DNA of 64,000 nt from Chloroherpetonaceae bacterium. GTDB lineage: Bacteria; Bacteroidota; Chlorobiia; Chlorobiales; Chloroherpetonaceae. Shown in pieces: positions 16,479 to 24,430 of the stretch. Each line of letters begins with the position of its first letter. The stretch's first letter is position 1. The stretch spans positions 124,001 through 188,000 of the forward strand of contig JANQGG010000054.1 of NCBI GenBank assembly GCA_028277445.1, given 5' to 3'. The translations under genes were made by a program, and so were the position numbers. The notes under the pieces were generated by a model. That model saw only the letters and a list, made by a program, of their open reading frames with translations, was not told the origin of the DNA and made no database searches.

Positions 16479-18787
16479 CTGGCAGTGGTGTTGAACCCCA
16501 GGTTGAAATCAAATCCGATCACGCTGAAAATATAGAAATCTACCATCTCAATGTGGTTGGGATGCATTGCGCTTCGTGCGTATCCGCTGTTGAGAAGGCG
16601 CTTAAAAACGTTGATGGCGTAACACGTGCAACGGTAAATCTAACGCTTGAAACCGCGACCGTTGAGATCCATCCTTACAAAGAAGCCAAGCAAAACCTCA
16701 TTAAAGCCGTTGAAGAAGCTGGCTATGAAGCCGGAATTTCCGAATCAGATTCGCTGATTGAAGCTGAAGAAAAAAAAGAGGCTAAAAAACAAGCCGAAGT
16801 TACGCTCTTAAAACGCAAAACCATGTTTTCGGGCGCACTGACCTTAATTATTATGGGATTGTCCATGCTCCATATGCTACCGGGATTTGAAGGATGGGCA
16901 GATCAAACTGTCGTAAATGGATTTTTATTTTTGTTGACCCTTCCAGTTGTCACATGGAGCGGCAGGGAGTTTTATGTGACGGCCTGGAAAGGGCTTTGGC
17001 ACGGCACGGCCAGCATGGATACATTAATTGCCGTTGGAACCGGGGCGGCGTTTCTTTTTAGCACGGCAGTAACCATTCAACCGGAATTATTTTCATCGGT
17101 TGGTCGGACCGGCGAGGTTTATTTCGATACTACGGTAACCATTATCACGTTAATTTTATTTGGTCGATTATTGGAAAACCGAGCCAAAATCCGAACCACG
17201 GAAGCTATGAAGAAACTCATGTCGCTGAGCGCGAAATCGGCGCGCGTTGTACGAAATGGGTTGGAAAAGGAAATTCCGATTGAGCAGGTAAAAAAGGGGG
17301 ATACGCTTTTGGTGCGTCCGGGTGAAAAAGTAGCTGTAGATGGAATAATCATTGACGGGGCTTCCACATTGGATGAATCCATGATGACGGGCGAAAGCAT
17401 GCCAGTTGAAAAATCAAAAGATCAAGTGGTTATTGGCGGCACGCTGAATCAAACCGGGAGTTTTCGGTTTAGAGCCACACGCGTTGGAAAAGAGACCATG
17501 CTGGCTCAGATGATTAGAATGATTGCCGAAGCCCAAGGCTCAAAAGCGCCCATACAGCGATTGGCCGATCAGGTTAGCGCCGTGTTCGTGCCGATTGTTG
17601 TGGCCATAGCAATTCTAACATTCCTGGTCTGGTTTTTCCTGGCTCCTGCCGAACTGCGTGTTACGCTATCGTTATTGAATTTTGTATCGGTGTTAATTAT
17701 TGCATGCCCTTGCGCGCTGGGTTTGGCGACCCCGGCGGCTATTACCGTTGCCACAGGAAAGGGCGCTGAGCTTGGCATTTTGTTCAAACAAGCCGAAAGT
17801 TTGGAGCTGGCCGGAAAACTCGATGCGGTCGTTATGGATAAAACCGGAACGCTTACCGAAGGCAAACCTCAGGTGGCTTCATTCATAGTTTCAAAAGGAT
17901 CCAACCACGCCAAAAAAGAGCTGCTCGCCTGGATACATGCTGTAGAATCACGCTCGGAGCATCCCTTGGCTAAAGCTATTTCTGAGTATTGCAAGGAACA
18001 AGACATTGAGGTGATGCAGGCCGAACAGTTCAAGGCTCTGGAAGGTCGGGGCGCTGAGGCGCAGGTTCAAGAACATCAATTGTGTATCGGTAATCGTGCG
18101 TTGATGATAGAGCAACAGATAACGATTGCATCCGATATAGAAGCATTTGCCAGGGAGGCCGAATCTCTTGCTCAGAGCATCAGTTTTGTGGCTGTTGATG
18201 GAAATTGTGTAGCCGGTTTTGCGCTGGCCGATGGTTTAAAACCGGATGCTTCGCAAGCGGTTCATGCCTTAAAAGCAATGGGGTTGGATGTGGCCATGAT
18301 CACCGGCGACAACCAAACCACGGCCATGGAAATCGCCAAGCAGGCAGGGATTGGCTGGGTTGAAGCAGAGGTGTTGCCCGATGAAAAGCTGAGGTTTATT
18401 CAATCGCTTCAAGCGGATGGGAAAAAAATTGCGATGGTTGGCGACGGCATTAACGATGCACCGGCGCTAGCTCAAGCCGATGTGGGTATTGCACTGGGCA
18501 CAGGAACAGATATTGCCAATTCCGCTTCCGATATCACTTTAGTGGGAGGCGAGCTGAATAAAGCCATTCAGGCCATAAAACTTTCGAAAGAAACCATGCA
18601 AACGCTTCGCGAAAATCTTTTTTTTGCGTTTATTTACAATACCCTGGGAATTCCCATTGCAGCGGGCGTCTTGTACCCTGCTTTTGGCCTGATGCTTTCG
18701 CCGATGATTGCCGCAGCGGCTATGGCAATGAGTTCGGTATCGGTGCTAACCAATTCCCTAAAACTTAAGCGTGTTCGTTTTACCTGA
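16466..18787 (+). CDS. copA: Copper-exporting P1B-type ATPase (frameshifted part of CopA)
   Basis: Read through the frameshift, the full protein is about 924 residues with three HMA domains; this part begins in the linker before HMA3 (GMHCASC). The ATPase core follows: TGES actuator loop, the metal-site CPC (IIACPCALGLATPAA), the phosphorylated aspartate in DKTGTLTEGKP, the SEHPLAKA nucleotide-binding histidine, GDGINDAPALAQADVGIALG, and MxxSS near the end (MAMSSVSVLTN). These define a Cu(I) exporter of the inner membrane. The only in-frame start before the core is GTG 16553, inside the first strand of HMA3 and without a Shine-Dalgarno sequence, so independent initiation is unlikely. Confidence 0.92.
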   Translation, partial: KPELTGSGVEPQVEIKSDHAENIEIYHLNVVGMHCASCVSAVEKALKNVDGVTRATVNLTLETATVEIHPYKEAKQNLIKAVEEAGYEAGISESDSLIEAEEKKEAKKQAEVTLLKRKTMFSGALTLIIMGLSMLHMLPGFEGWADQTVVNGFLFLLTLPVVTWSGREFYVTAWKGLWHGTASMDTLIAVGTGAAFLFSTAVTIQPELFSSVGRTGEVYFDTTVTIITLILFGRLLENRAKIRTTEAMKKLMSLSAKSARVVRNGLEKEIPIEQVKKGDTLLVRPGEKVAVDGIIIDGASTLDESMMTGESMPVEKSKDQVVIGGTLNQTGSFRFRATRVGKETMLAQMIRMIAEAQGSKAPIQRLADQVSAVFVPIVVAIAILTFLVWFFLAPAELRVTLSLLNFVSVLIIACPCALGLATPAAITVATGKGAELGILFKQAESLELAGKLDAVVMDKTGTLTEGKPQVASFIVSKGSNHAKKELLAWIHAVESRSEHPLAKAISEYCKEQDIEVMQAEQFKALEGRGAEAQVQEHQLCIGNRALMIEQQITIASDIEAFAREAESLAQSISFVAVDGNCVAGFALADGLKPDASQAVHALKAMGLDVAMITGDNQTTAMEIAKQAGIGWVEAEVLPDEKLRFIQSLQADGKKIAMVGDGINDAPALAQADVGIALGTGTDIANSASDITLVGGELNKAIQAIKLSKETMQTLRENLFFAFIYNTLGIPIAAGVLYPAFGLMLSPMIAAAAMAMSSVSVLTNSLKLKRVRFT

Positions 18788-18821
18788 AAAACAGATTCAC
18801 ATTAATAGAAAAAACCTGGTT

Positions 18822-19208
18822 ATGATTCAACAGCTTTGGCCGTTAGTTTTGGTGGGTTTGGGTGGAATGGCCGGAGCAATAGCACGCTATGGCGTAACGA
18901 TTTTAGGTCAGTTTGTTTCTACAGAATTTCCATACGGAACGCTTACCGTAAATGTTGTTGGCAGCTTTCTAATCGGATTTATTGCAGAACTGGCTGCCGA
19001 AACGTCCCTGATTTCGCCCGATATGCGGCTTTTGCTGGCAACAGGTTTTTGTGGCGGTTTTACCACGTTTTCGTCGCTCATGTACGAAGTGATGAGCTTA
19101 TTAAGAGATGGGGAGATTTTCTATGCCTCTGTTTATGTGGGATTAAGCGCTGTGTTAGGTTTTTTGGCCCTTGTTATGGGTTTGCAACTTTCTAAACTCT
19201 GGAGTTAA
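18822..19208 (+). CDS. crcB: CrcB/Fluc fluoride channel
   Basis: A 128-residue, four-helix membrane protein that exports fluoride as a dual-topology dimer. It shows the family signatures GLGGMAGAIARYG, YGTLTVNVVGSFLIGF and FCGGFTTFSSLMYE, including the conserved asparagine and the phenylalanine/TTFSS segment. I start at ATG 18822; the frame extends to 18771, but those residues are hydrophilic and overlap copA. It lies 34 bp after copA and 13 bp before a DUF190 gene, so co-transcription is likely. No fluoride riboswitch is visible upstream. Confidence 0.9.
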   Translation: MIQQLWPLVLVGLGGMAGAIARYGVTILGQFVSTEFPYGTLTVNVVGSFLIGFIAELAAETSLISPDMRLLLATGFCGGFTTFSSLMYEVMSLLRDGEIFYASVYVGLSAVLGFLALVMGLQLSKLWS

Positions 19209-19221
19209 GTAAGGAGAGAGT

Positions 19222-19581
19222 ATGGCGTTAAAAGGCGAAGCGCAATTGTTGCGCATTTATATCGGAGAACAGGATCAGCAGGATCATAAACCCCTTTACG
19301 AAGTGATTGTGCATATGGCAAAAGATGCCGGCTTGGCAGGGGCAAGCGTGTTTAAAGGGGTGCTTTCGTATGGCGCAAGCAATCGGATTCATACGGCGAA
19401 AATTTTTGAGCTATCGCAAGACATGCCGATGGTCATCGAGATTGTGGATAAAAAAGAAGCCATTTATGCGTTTTTGCATAAACTGGATGAATTGTTGGAA
19501 GCAAACGGTTGTGGGGGTTTAGTAACCATCGAAACTGTGAAAATCCTGAAATACGCCCCAAAAAATCTGGAGAAGAAATAA
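19222..19581 (+). CDS. DUF190 family PII-like protein
   Basis: A 119-residue protein typical of DUF190: GEAQLLRIYIGEQDQ, KPLYEVIVHMAKDAGLAGASVFKGVLSYG and the C-terminal ETVKILKYA. The fold is related to PII/CutA-like small proteins. The function is unknown, but the gene is often a neighbour of crcB, as here. A good ribosome-binding site (AAGGAGAG) precedes the ATG. Confidence 0.85.
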   Translation: MALKGEAQLLRIYIGEQDQQDHKPLYEVIVHMAKDAGLAGASVFKGVLSYGASNRIHTAKIFELSQDMPMVIEIVDKKEAIYAFLHKLDELLEANGCGGLVTIETVKILKYAPKNLEKK

Positions 19582-19712
19582 TTGAAATAAATCAGTATTT
19601 AGAACCGCCTAAAACCATAATGTTATTAATGTTTGATTCTATCATTTTTTCAAAAATATGATATTTATCAGACTGTTACTTTTGTTAACCTTTATAAATG
19701 GTATCCCCAATA

Positions 19713-20342
19713 ATGAAGCAATTTTTTGTTTGTTTTTTCATAGGTCTTTCTTTGTGTATTTCAAATATATCATATTCACAAAACAAGGCTTTTCCAATAG
19801 ATTTTAGTTTGTCAATAGGTGCATCTGTACCTAGTGGAAATTTTGGGGACAATGATATTTGGGAAAATCCAAATGCATTGGGCGCATTCATGGGTTATAC
19901 AGCATTGATTGATATAGCCTTAATGTTAAATGACAATATTTTTTGGGGTGCATCAGGCTCCATTTCAGTTAACGAGACAAAGTTAAATACAGGCAAATAT
20001 GATGATAATTTTACAACAACATTAATAATGACGGGATTGGGACTTGAGACTACAACAACAAAATATGTAAAACTATATGCATTGGGTCAAGTAGGTATCA
20101 TGTTATTTTCAGTTCCGGATATTCCTGATAATTATACTATTCCTATCTCCTTAAGAAAATTTGATTTAGGTAAAGCGTTTGCATATTCAATTGGTGGCGG
20201 GACAAAATATAAGTTAATACACGTGAGTGTGCGATATAATCAAGCTAGACCAAGTTATGAGATGAAACGATTTAATAGGCCTGACGTAAAAATTGAGGAA
20301 ACAATAAGTTTTTTGCAATTGATGATTGGCGTTAATTTTTAG
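19713..20342 (+). CDS. Predicted outer-membrane beta-barrel protein
   Basis: A signal peptide (MKQFFVCFFIGLSLCISNISYSQ) is followed by about 185 residues of alternating hydrophobic strands with glycine and aromatic residues, ending in a C-terminal strand LQLMIGVNF typical of outer-membrane barrels. The length suggests an eight-strand OmpA-like or OmpW-like porin fold, but I do not recognise a named family. The frame opens at ATG 19698; ATG 19713 gives the better signal peptide. It is more AT-rich than the copA group and has no clear operon partner. Confidence 0.6.
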   Translation: MKQFFVCFFIGLSLCISNISYSQNKAFPIDFSLSIGASVPSGNFGDNDIWENPNALGAFMGYTALIDIALMLNDNIFWGASGSISVNETKLNTGKYDDNFTTTLIMTGLGLETTTTKYVKLYALGQVGIMLFSVPDIPDNYTIPISLRKFDLGKAFAYSIGGGTKYKLIHVSVRYNQARPSYEMKRFNRPDVKIEETISFLQLMIGVNF

Positions 20343-20410
20343 TTTGGTTTGTCGTTTTGATAAAAGAATATTCATTGTATAAATCGATACATAGAGCATG
20401 TCAAACGTAA

Positions 20411-20611
20411 AAAAATGAAACAGATTGTTCAGGCTCTGACAAAACGATTTTAAAACGTATCAATGAATTAATAAAAGACATTTCCCATCATCCATTTACA
20501 GGTATAGGAAAACCTCAACCCCTAAAACATAAGTATCAAGGATTTTGGTCGCGAAGGATTAATAGCGAGCATCGTTTAATTTATCAAGTTGTTGTAGTTA
20601 ATCAGGAATGA
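20411..20611 (+). pseudogene. Remnant of a YoeB/Txe-family toxin gene
   Basis: One frame encodes KTILKRINELIKDISHHPF, then GKPQPLKHKYQGFWSRRI and NSEHRLIYQVV before a stop. This is the body of a YoeB endoribonuclease: the INELIKD helix, the PLKH segment and the RRI-x-x-EHRLIY core are present. The N-terminal strands are gone (a stop at 20408-20410 precedes the frame) and the C-terminal catalytic CRYHY-type end is missing. No YefM-type antitoxin lies upstream. I read it as a decayed toxin gene, probably not functional. Confidence 0.7.
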
Positions 20612-20661
20612 TGCAACATTTAGGGATTGAATCTTGTTCCATTATTCGTTAACTTTGTATC

Positions 20662-21018
20662 ATGGAAGCGAAAAGAAAGATTTTCTACTTCAAGAATTAC
20701 TTCAGAAATTTCTTTGATGCACAAACTGACAAAGTAAAGGACAAAATAGATTATGTTCTTTTCATGGTAACAGTAGCAGAAAAGATTCCCAAGAAGTTCT
20801 TTGATCGTATCATTGGATACGATGGGCTTTGGGAAATCCGGATAGAATATCAGAGCAATATCTATCGAGTTTTTTGCTGTTTCGATGAAGGACATCTAGT
20901 TGTTTTATTCAATGGATTTCAAAAGAAAAGTCAGAAGACACCGAAGAAAGAGATTGAAAAAGCGATGCGAATAAAAGATGAGTATTTTGAGTTAAAAAAG
21001 AAAGGAGAGCTATCATGA
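20662..21018 (+). CDS. HigB-like toxin (phage Gp49-like, RelE superfamily)
   Basis: A 118-residue basic protein with the pattern of the Gp49-like/HigB family: DKIDYVLFMVTVAEKIPKKFFDRI, LWEIRIEYQSNIYRVFCCFDEGHLVVLFNGFQKKSQKTPKKEIEKAMRIK-type order. The conserved arginines and lysines around GLWEIRIE and FQKK correspond to the mRNA-cleaving face of RelE-type toxins. The stop overlaps the start of the XRE-type gene by ATGA, the usual toxin-first arrangement of higBA. An mRNA interferase role is inferred from the family. Confidence 0.85.
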   Translation: MEAKRKIFYFKNYFRNFFDAQTDKVKDKIDYVLFMVTVAEKIPKKFFDRIIGYDGLWEIRIEYQSNIYRVFCCFDEGHLVVLFNGFQKKSQKTPKKEIEKAMRIKDEYFELKKKGELS

Positions 21019-21305
21019 AAAATTTAACTTCATTTGACGATCACTTAGACCAGCGATATGGAAAGATTGGTACAGAAAAAAGAACTGAATTTGAGATTAA
21101 GGCCAAAGCTTTTGCAATCGGGGAGATTCTTAGAGAAGCTAGAAAAGAAGCTCACATGACTCAAGAGCAACTAGCTGAAAAGACAGGAACGCGAAAAAGC
21201 TTTATTTCTCGAATTGAAAATGGACATAGTGATATTCAATTATCAACTCTTTACCGCTTAGTTGAATTAGGGTTCGGGAAAAGAGTGAACTTGACGATTG
21301 GATAG
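21015..21305 (+). CDS. HigA-like XRE-family antitoxin
   Basis: This 96-residue protein has a helix-turn-helix of the XRE type at about residues 38-90 (ILREARKEAHMTQEQLAEKT, RKSFISRIENGHSDIQLSTLYRLVE). The N-terminal helix FDDHLDQRYGKIGTEKR is characteristic of antitoxins paired with Gp49-like toxins. It should neutralise the upstream toxin and repress the shared promoter. The coding regions overlap by 4 nt, so expression is coupled. Confidence 0.87.
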   Translation: MKNLTSFDDHLDQRYGKIGTEKRTEFEIKAKAFAIGEILREARKEAHMTQEQLAEKTGTRKSFISRIENGHSDIQLSTLYRLVELGFGKRVNLTIG

Positions 21306-21429
21306 AGAGACTAACCACAACATTTTATAAGTAATAGCAGTAAAAGTGCGAAATATCAAGGGGTTTGTTCTCCCGCTCAAACTTCATTACGGTTTGATCA
21401 CGAGTACTTTGGACCATGCAATCTGCCAC

Positions 21430-21612
21430 TACACAAAATACGAAACCATTATTTTTTGGTGTGAAGAAGATAACGCTTATGTAGCTGGACTTCTACAATT
21501 ACAAGGAAGCATGGTGCATGGAGATACTTATGAATCAGCTTTGGATAGAAACTGCAAAAGAGCTTGGCGAACCAATCCCAGAACCCAAAGGACGTCGTTA
21601 ATGTATGCTTAA
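21430..21612 (+). pseudogene. Frameshifted HicB-family antitoxin remnant
   Basis: The first frame gives YTKYETIIFWCEEDNAYVA and MVHGDTYESA, the body of a HicB-like antitoxin. It then continues in the frame one base pair off as LWIETAKELGEPIPEPKGRR, and finishes in the first frame as LMYA. In intact relatives these three pieces form one sequence (…IELWIETAKE…PEPKGRRLMYA). At least two indels, the first with loss of several codons, therefore broke the gene. No HicA gene is recognisable next to it. The last bases overlap the start of the macrodomain gene. Confidence 0.75.
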
Positions 21613-22114
21613 TGCCATTCAAGCTGATATAACCACGCTTAAAGTCGATGCGATTGTCAATGCCGCGAACTCAAGTTTGCTAGGCGGGGGCGGTGTGGAT
21701 GGCGCAATTCACCGGGCTGCAGGTTCGGAGCTTTTAGCTGAATGCAAAATTCTCGGTGGGTGCCCAACCGGTGAAGCCAAGCTCACCAAAGGCTACAAGC
21801 TTCCCGCAAAATTTGTGATACACACCGTTGGACCGGTTTGGCTTGGCGGTAATCACAACGAGGCCGGGTTACTTGAAAATTGCTACACAAATTCATTGAA
21901 ACTTGCCCTGGAACATCGCATCAAAACCATTGCCTTTCCTTCCATCAGCACGGGCGTTTATGGCTATCCGATAAACGAGGCGGCTCATATTGCTATACAA
22001 ACCTGTCAAAAAAAATTGAATGAGCTTCAATCGGATATTGAAATTACATTTTGCTGCTTTTCAAAACATGATTTAGAGGTTTATCAATCCTTGTTAAATA
22101 AAGGGATTTGCTAA
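21605..22114 (+). CDS. Macrodomain protein (MacroD/YmdB-type)
   Basis: A 169-residue single macrodomain. Signature segments are QADITTLKVDAIVNAANSSL, LGGGGVDGAIHRAAG (phosphate-binding loop and catalytic-site region), PAKFVIHTVGPVW and FPSISTGVYGYP. Enzymes of this type hydrolyse O-acetyl-ADP-ribose and remove mono-ADP-ribose from proteins. No ADP-ribosyltransferase (DarT-like) gene is adjacent, so I do not call it an antitoxin. It starts inside the end of the broken HicB gene. Confidence 0.9.
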   Translation: MLNAIQADITTLKVDAIVNAANSSLLGGGGVDGAIHRAAGSELLAECKILGGCPTGEAKLTKGYKLPAKFVIHTVGPVWLGGNHNEAGLLENCYTNSLKLALEHRIKTIAFPSISTGVYGYPINEAAHIAIQTCQKKLNELQSDIEITFCCFSKHDLEVYQSLLNKGIC

Positions 22115-22184
22115 AAAAATCCCTTCAACCAATCACATTCCTTCTCGTAAACGAGCCATATCGTTTAATGAAACTTCGATGACA

Positions 22185-22538
22185 ATGAAACTTATCTTTG
22201 TTTATAACGCCGATAGCGGCGCGTTGAATGGCCTCTTTGATATTGCACACAAACTTTTTCAACCCGAAACATATCAGTGCGCACTTTGCAGCCTAACCCA
22301 CGACACCTTTGCTGAAAAACAAACCTGGAAAGACTTCCGTGAGCGAAACCATGCTCAGATGTCATTTTATCATAAAGATGAGTTTGAGCAAACGTTTCAT
22401 ACCAAATTTACCTACCCCGTTGTGTTATCCGAAAACGGCGATACACTGGATACGGTGATGAGCGCCGAAGACCTTGCCAAAACAAAGGATGCAGATGCAT
22501 TGATTGAGCGCATCGAATCCGTTCTTGCACCAAAATGA
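22185..22538 (+). CDS. Conserved hypothetical protein (FVYNADSG family)
   Basis: A 117-residue soluble protein beginning MKLIFVYNADSGALNGLFDIAHK, followed by YQCALCSLTHDTF with a C-x-x-C pair, KTWKDFRERN and FTYPVVLSENGDTL. I recognise the pattern from uncharacterised proteins in Bacteroidetes and other bacteria, but know no function. The C-x-x-C could be redox-active or bind a metal. ATG 22185 is preferred over 22179, where two methionines occur close together. Confidence 0.6.
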   Translation: MKLIFVYNADSGALNGLFDIAHKLFQPETYQCALCSLTHDTFAEKQTWKDFRERNHAQMSFYHKDEFEQTFHTKFTYPVVLSENGDTLDTVMSAEDLAKTKDADALIERIESVLAPK

Positions 22539-22616
22539 TGGTTCATTGATGAACGGCATTGCACTGAATTAATGTTAAGTCCCAAAGCTCTCGATAGATA
22601 AAATTCATTTTGTACT

Positions 22617-22964
22617 ATGACAGATTTAGCCAGTATCAAATGCGAAGCCTGCCGGCCTGATGCGCCAAAAGCTACAGATGAAGAGATTCAAAACCATCTT
22701 CCGATAATTCCAAAATGGAAGTTGATTGAAGAGGATGGGATAAAAAAATTGAAACGTATGGTTAAGACCAAAGATTTTGTGGAAACCATGTCGTTGGTAA
22801 ATGCTATTGCAGATCTTGCCGAATCGGAAGGTCATCATCCGATGTTGCTTGTGGAGTACAGTGCGCTGACGGTTTGGTGGTGGTCGCATGAAATTAAAGG
22901 CCTGCACCTGAACGATTTTATTATGGCAGCCAAAACGGATAAGATTTTGAACAAAGCTGAATAA
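22617..22964 (+). CDS. phhB: Pterin-4a-carbinolamine dehydratase
   Basis: This 115-residue protein dehydrates 4a-hydroxytetrahydropterin, the by-product of aromatic amino-acid hydroxylases. The active-site segment EGHHPMLLVEY, with its paired histidines, is followed by LTVWWWSHEIKGLHLNDFIMA, containing the third histidine and the conserved H-x-x-x-G-L-x-x-x-D pattern. No hydroxylase gene is adjacent; in such bacteria the enzyme may serve other pterin or molybdopterin metabolism. Confidence 0.9.
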   Translation: MTDLASIKCEACRPDAPKATDEEIQNHLPIIPKWKLIEEDGIKKLKRMVKTKDFVETMSLVNAIADLAESEGHHPMLLVEYSALTVWWWSHEIKGLHLNDFIMAAKTDKILNKAE

Positions 22965-23001
22965 ATAACATTTGTATTCTTGACTTGCGAGGGGTTTATT
23001 T

Positions 23002-23466
23002 TTATAGAGAATTACGTTTTTCTTGATCCCGAATTTCTTCGTATTTCTTTAGAAACTTTTCTACATCGAATGCGGCAATTGATTTTCCAATCACATCCAA
23101 TGGTAAATCTTCAAGTTTTTTGAATCGCACGCAAGATTTGCCGGCATTTAATCGTTTGCCTGAGCGTTTATAATCCTGTTCAAACTGGTTTCTTAACCTG
23201 TCGTCCATATAAATTCCTGTCAAATACACGGCCATATAATGCTTTTGAGAGGCTAATGCCGCATACATCAACGCTTTTCCATTGTATGTATCGGGGTATG
23301 TTTTAAGAGGCACTTGGTAAGTAATCATGCCCCAATTCATAACCTCTTCAAATCCTTTAGGTAGATGATTTAAAATGGTGTCTCTAACTTTGGATATGGC
23401 AGTTCTACGATCATCGGGGAGCTGATTTAAATATTCGACTACTGTGGATGCATTTGATTGCATGAA
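23002..23466 (-). CDS. DUF1801 family protein
   Basis: This protein of about 154 residues matches the DUF1801 pattern: TVVEYLNQLPDDRRTAISKVRDTI, PKGFEEVMNWGMITYQVPLKTYP, ALMYAALASQKHYMAVYL and GKSCVRFKKLEDLPLDVI. The fold is a small alpha/beta protein related to YdhG. The function is unknown. The frame opens at GTG 23532, but ATG 23466 (MQSNASTVVEYL) fits the family start. It is transcribed against its neighbours. Confidence 0.75.
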   Translation of the reverse strand, partial: FMQSNASTVVEYLNQLPDDRRTAISKVRDTILNHLPKGFEEVMNWGMITYQVPLKTYPDTYNGKALMYAALASQKHYMAVYLTGIYMDDRLRNQFEQDYKRSGKRLNAGKSCVRFKKLEDLPLDVIGKSIAAFDVEKFLKKYEEIRDQEKRNSL

Positions 23467-23675
23467 ATGATAGGCGTTTAATGACAAAATTTTCTGCGAT
23501 TGAAAACACATATTGTAAAATGAATCAATCACAATTCTTTCGGCTTTGCATATGCTTTTTTAACAAAGCGTCTGGCAAAGAAATTCTGATGTTTATTGAC
23601 GAATGTGCGATTTTTGCATCATTCTAATCAGGTGTTTTTCAAATTGATTATTTTTATACTAGCATTTAAAATGAC

Positions 23676-24428
23676 ATGTTTAGCAATCAAAAACCAATGC
23701 CTGAACTACTAAAAACGCTACAAACATATTTTGGCTCAACGATTCAGCTTAAAGACTCCACGGTTGTTTTCTGGATAAATGCGTTTATTCCAAAGAATAC
23801 GACCAATTGTGAAATTGTTCCTGACGGCGCATATAAAGGCAAATCCATGATGCTTGGGCCAGCGCCATGGAATGGACATTTTTTAACCGATAGCCGAGAG
23901 TTTAGTTCAAATCCATCAGCAAGTGTTAGGCTTCAATCGTTACTTCTCATAGATAATCTTAACCATGAATTCAAATGGTGGCAGCATCATCGTGCGGATG
24001 AAACGGTTGAACTCAACGGCAAAACCGGTAGGGTAACCTGCACCAAACGTGCTAATATTTCAAATATGAGTTTCAAACTCAAAGAAATAACTTTGACTAG
24101 CATTTCATTTGAATTAAATGTTGGGGCAAGCAATCCATGTTTGGACGGTTCTCCCGATCTTCGGTATAAAGCTGATGAATTGTGCATCAATTTTAAAGAA
24201 AAACAGTTAAAGTTTAATGGCGCTGTTTCAAGCTACCCATCATTTGAGGCTTATGTTCAACAAGGCAATTGCATGCGGGTAACATTGTTTCAACAACATC
24301 ATGAACCGGGGGCAACGCCTTGGTCGCTATTTGCCGGCGCAAATCGATCAATAAAGCTAGGCGCCTATTTTGGAAATGATTTTAAAAAAATTCAAGAGTC
24401 TGTTTTAGAAAAACAAGCAAAAAACTGA
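23676..24428 (+). CDS. Hypothetical protein, 250 residues
   Basis: I do not recognise this protein with confidence. It has no signal peptide or membrane helix. Visible features are VVFWINAFIPKNT, the segment GHFLTDSREFSSNPSASVR, and beta-rich stretches (ITLTSISFELNVGASNPCL). The general layout (a FIP start, a F-x-x-D-x-R-x-F segment, then a beta-sandwich) vaguely resembles DUF3238 proteins, but this is weak. It is followed 2 bp later by a DUF456 gene, so the two are probably co-transcribed. Confidence 0.5.
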   Translation: MFSNQKPMPELLKTLQTYFGSTIQLKDSTVVFWINAFIPKNTTNCEIVPDGAYKGKSMMLGPAPWNGHFLTDSREFSSNPSASVRLQSLLLIDNLNHEFKWWQHHRADETVELNGKTGRVTCTKRANISNMSFKLKEITLTSISFELNVGASNPCLDGSPDLRYKADELCINFKEKQLKFNGAVSSYPSFEAYVQQGNCMRVTLFQQHHEPGATPWSLFAGANRSIKLGAYFGNDFKKIQESVLEKQAKN

Positions 24429-24430
24429 TT

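Noticed and set aside
16553-18787. Separate ATPase gene starting at GTG 16553
   Set aside because: The codon lies inside the first strand of HMA3, lacks a ribosome-binding site, and the frame reads sensibly back to the A9 run.
18788-18821. Fluoride riboswitch before crcB
   Set aside because: The gap is only 34 bp and no conserved riboswitch core can be found in it.
21605-22114. Macrodomain gene as a DarG-type antitoxin
   Set aside because: The protein is a single MacroD/YmdB-type domain and no DarT-like ADP-ribosyltransferase gene is adjacent; the neighbouring toxin is RelE-like.
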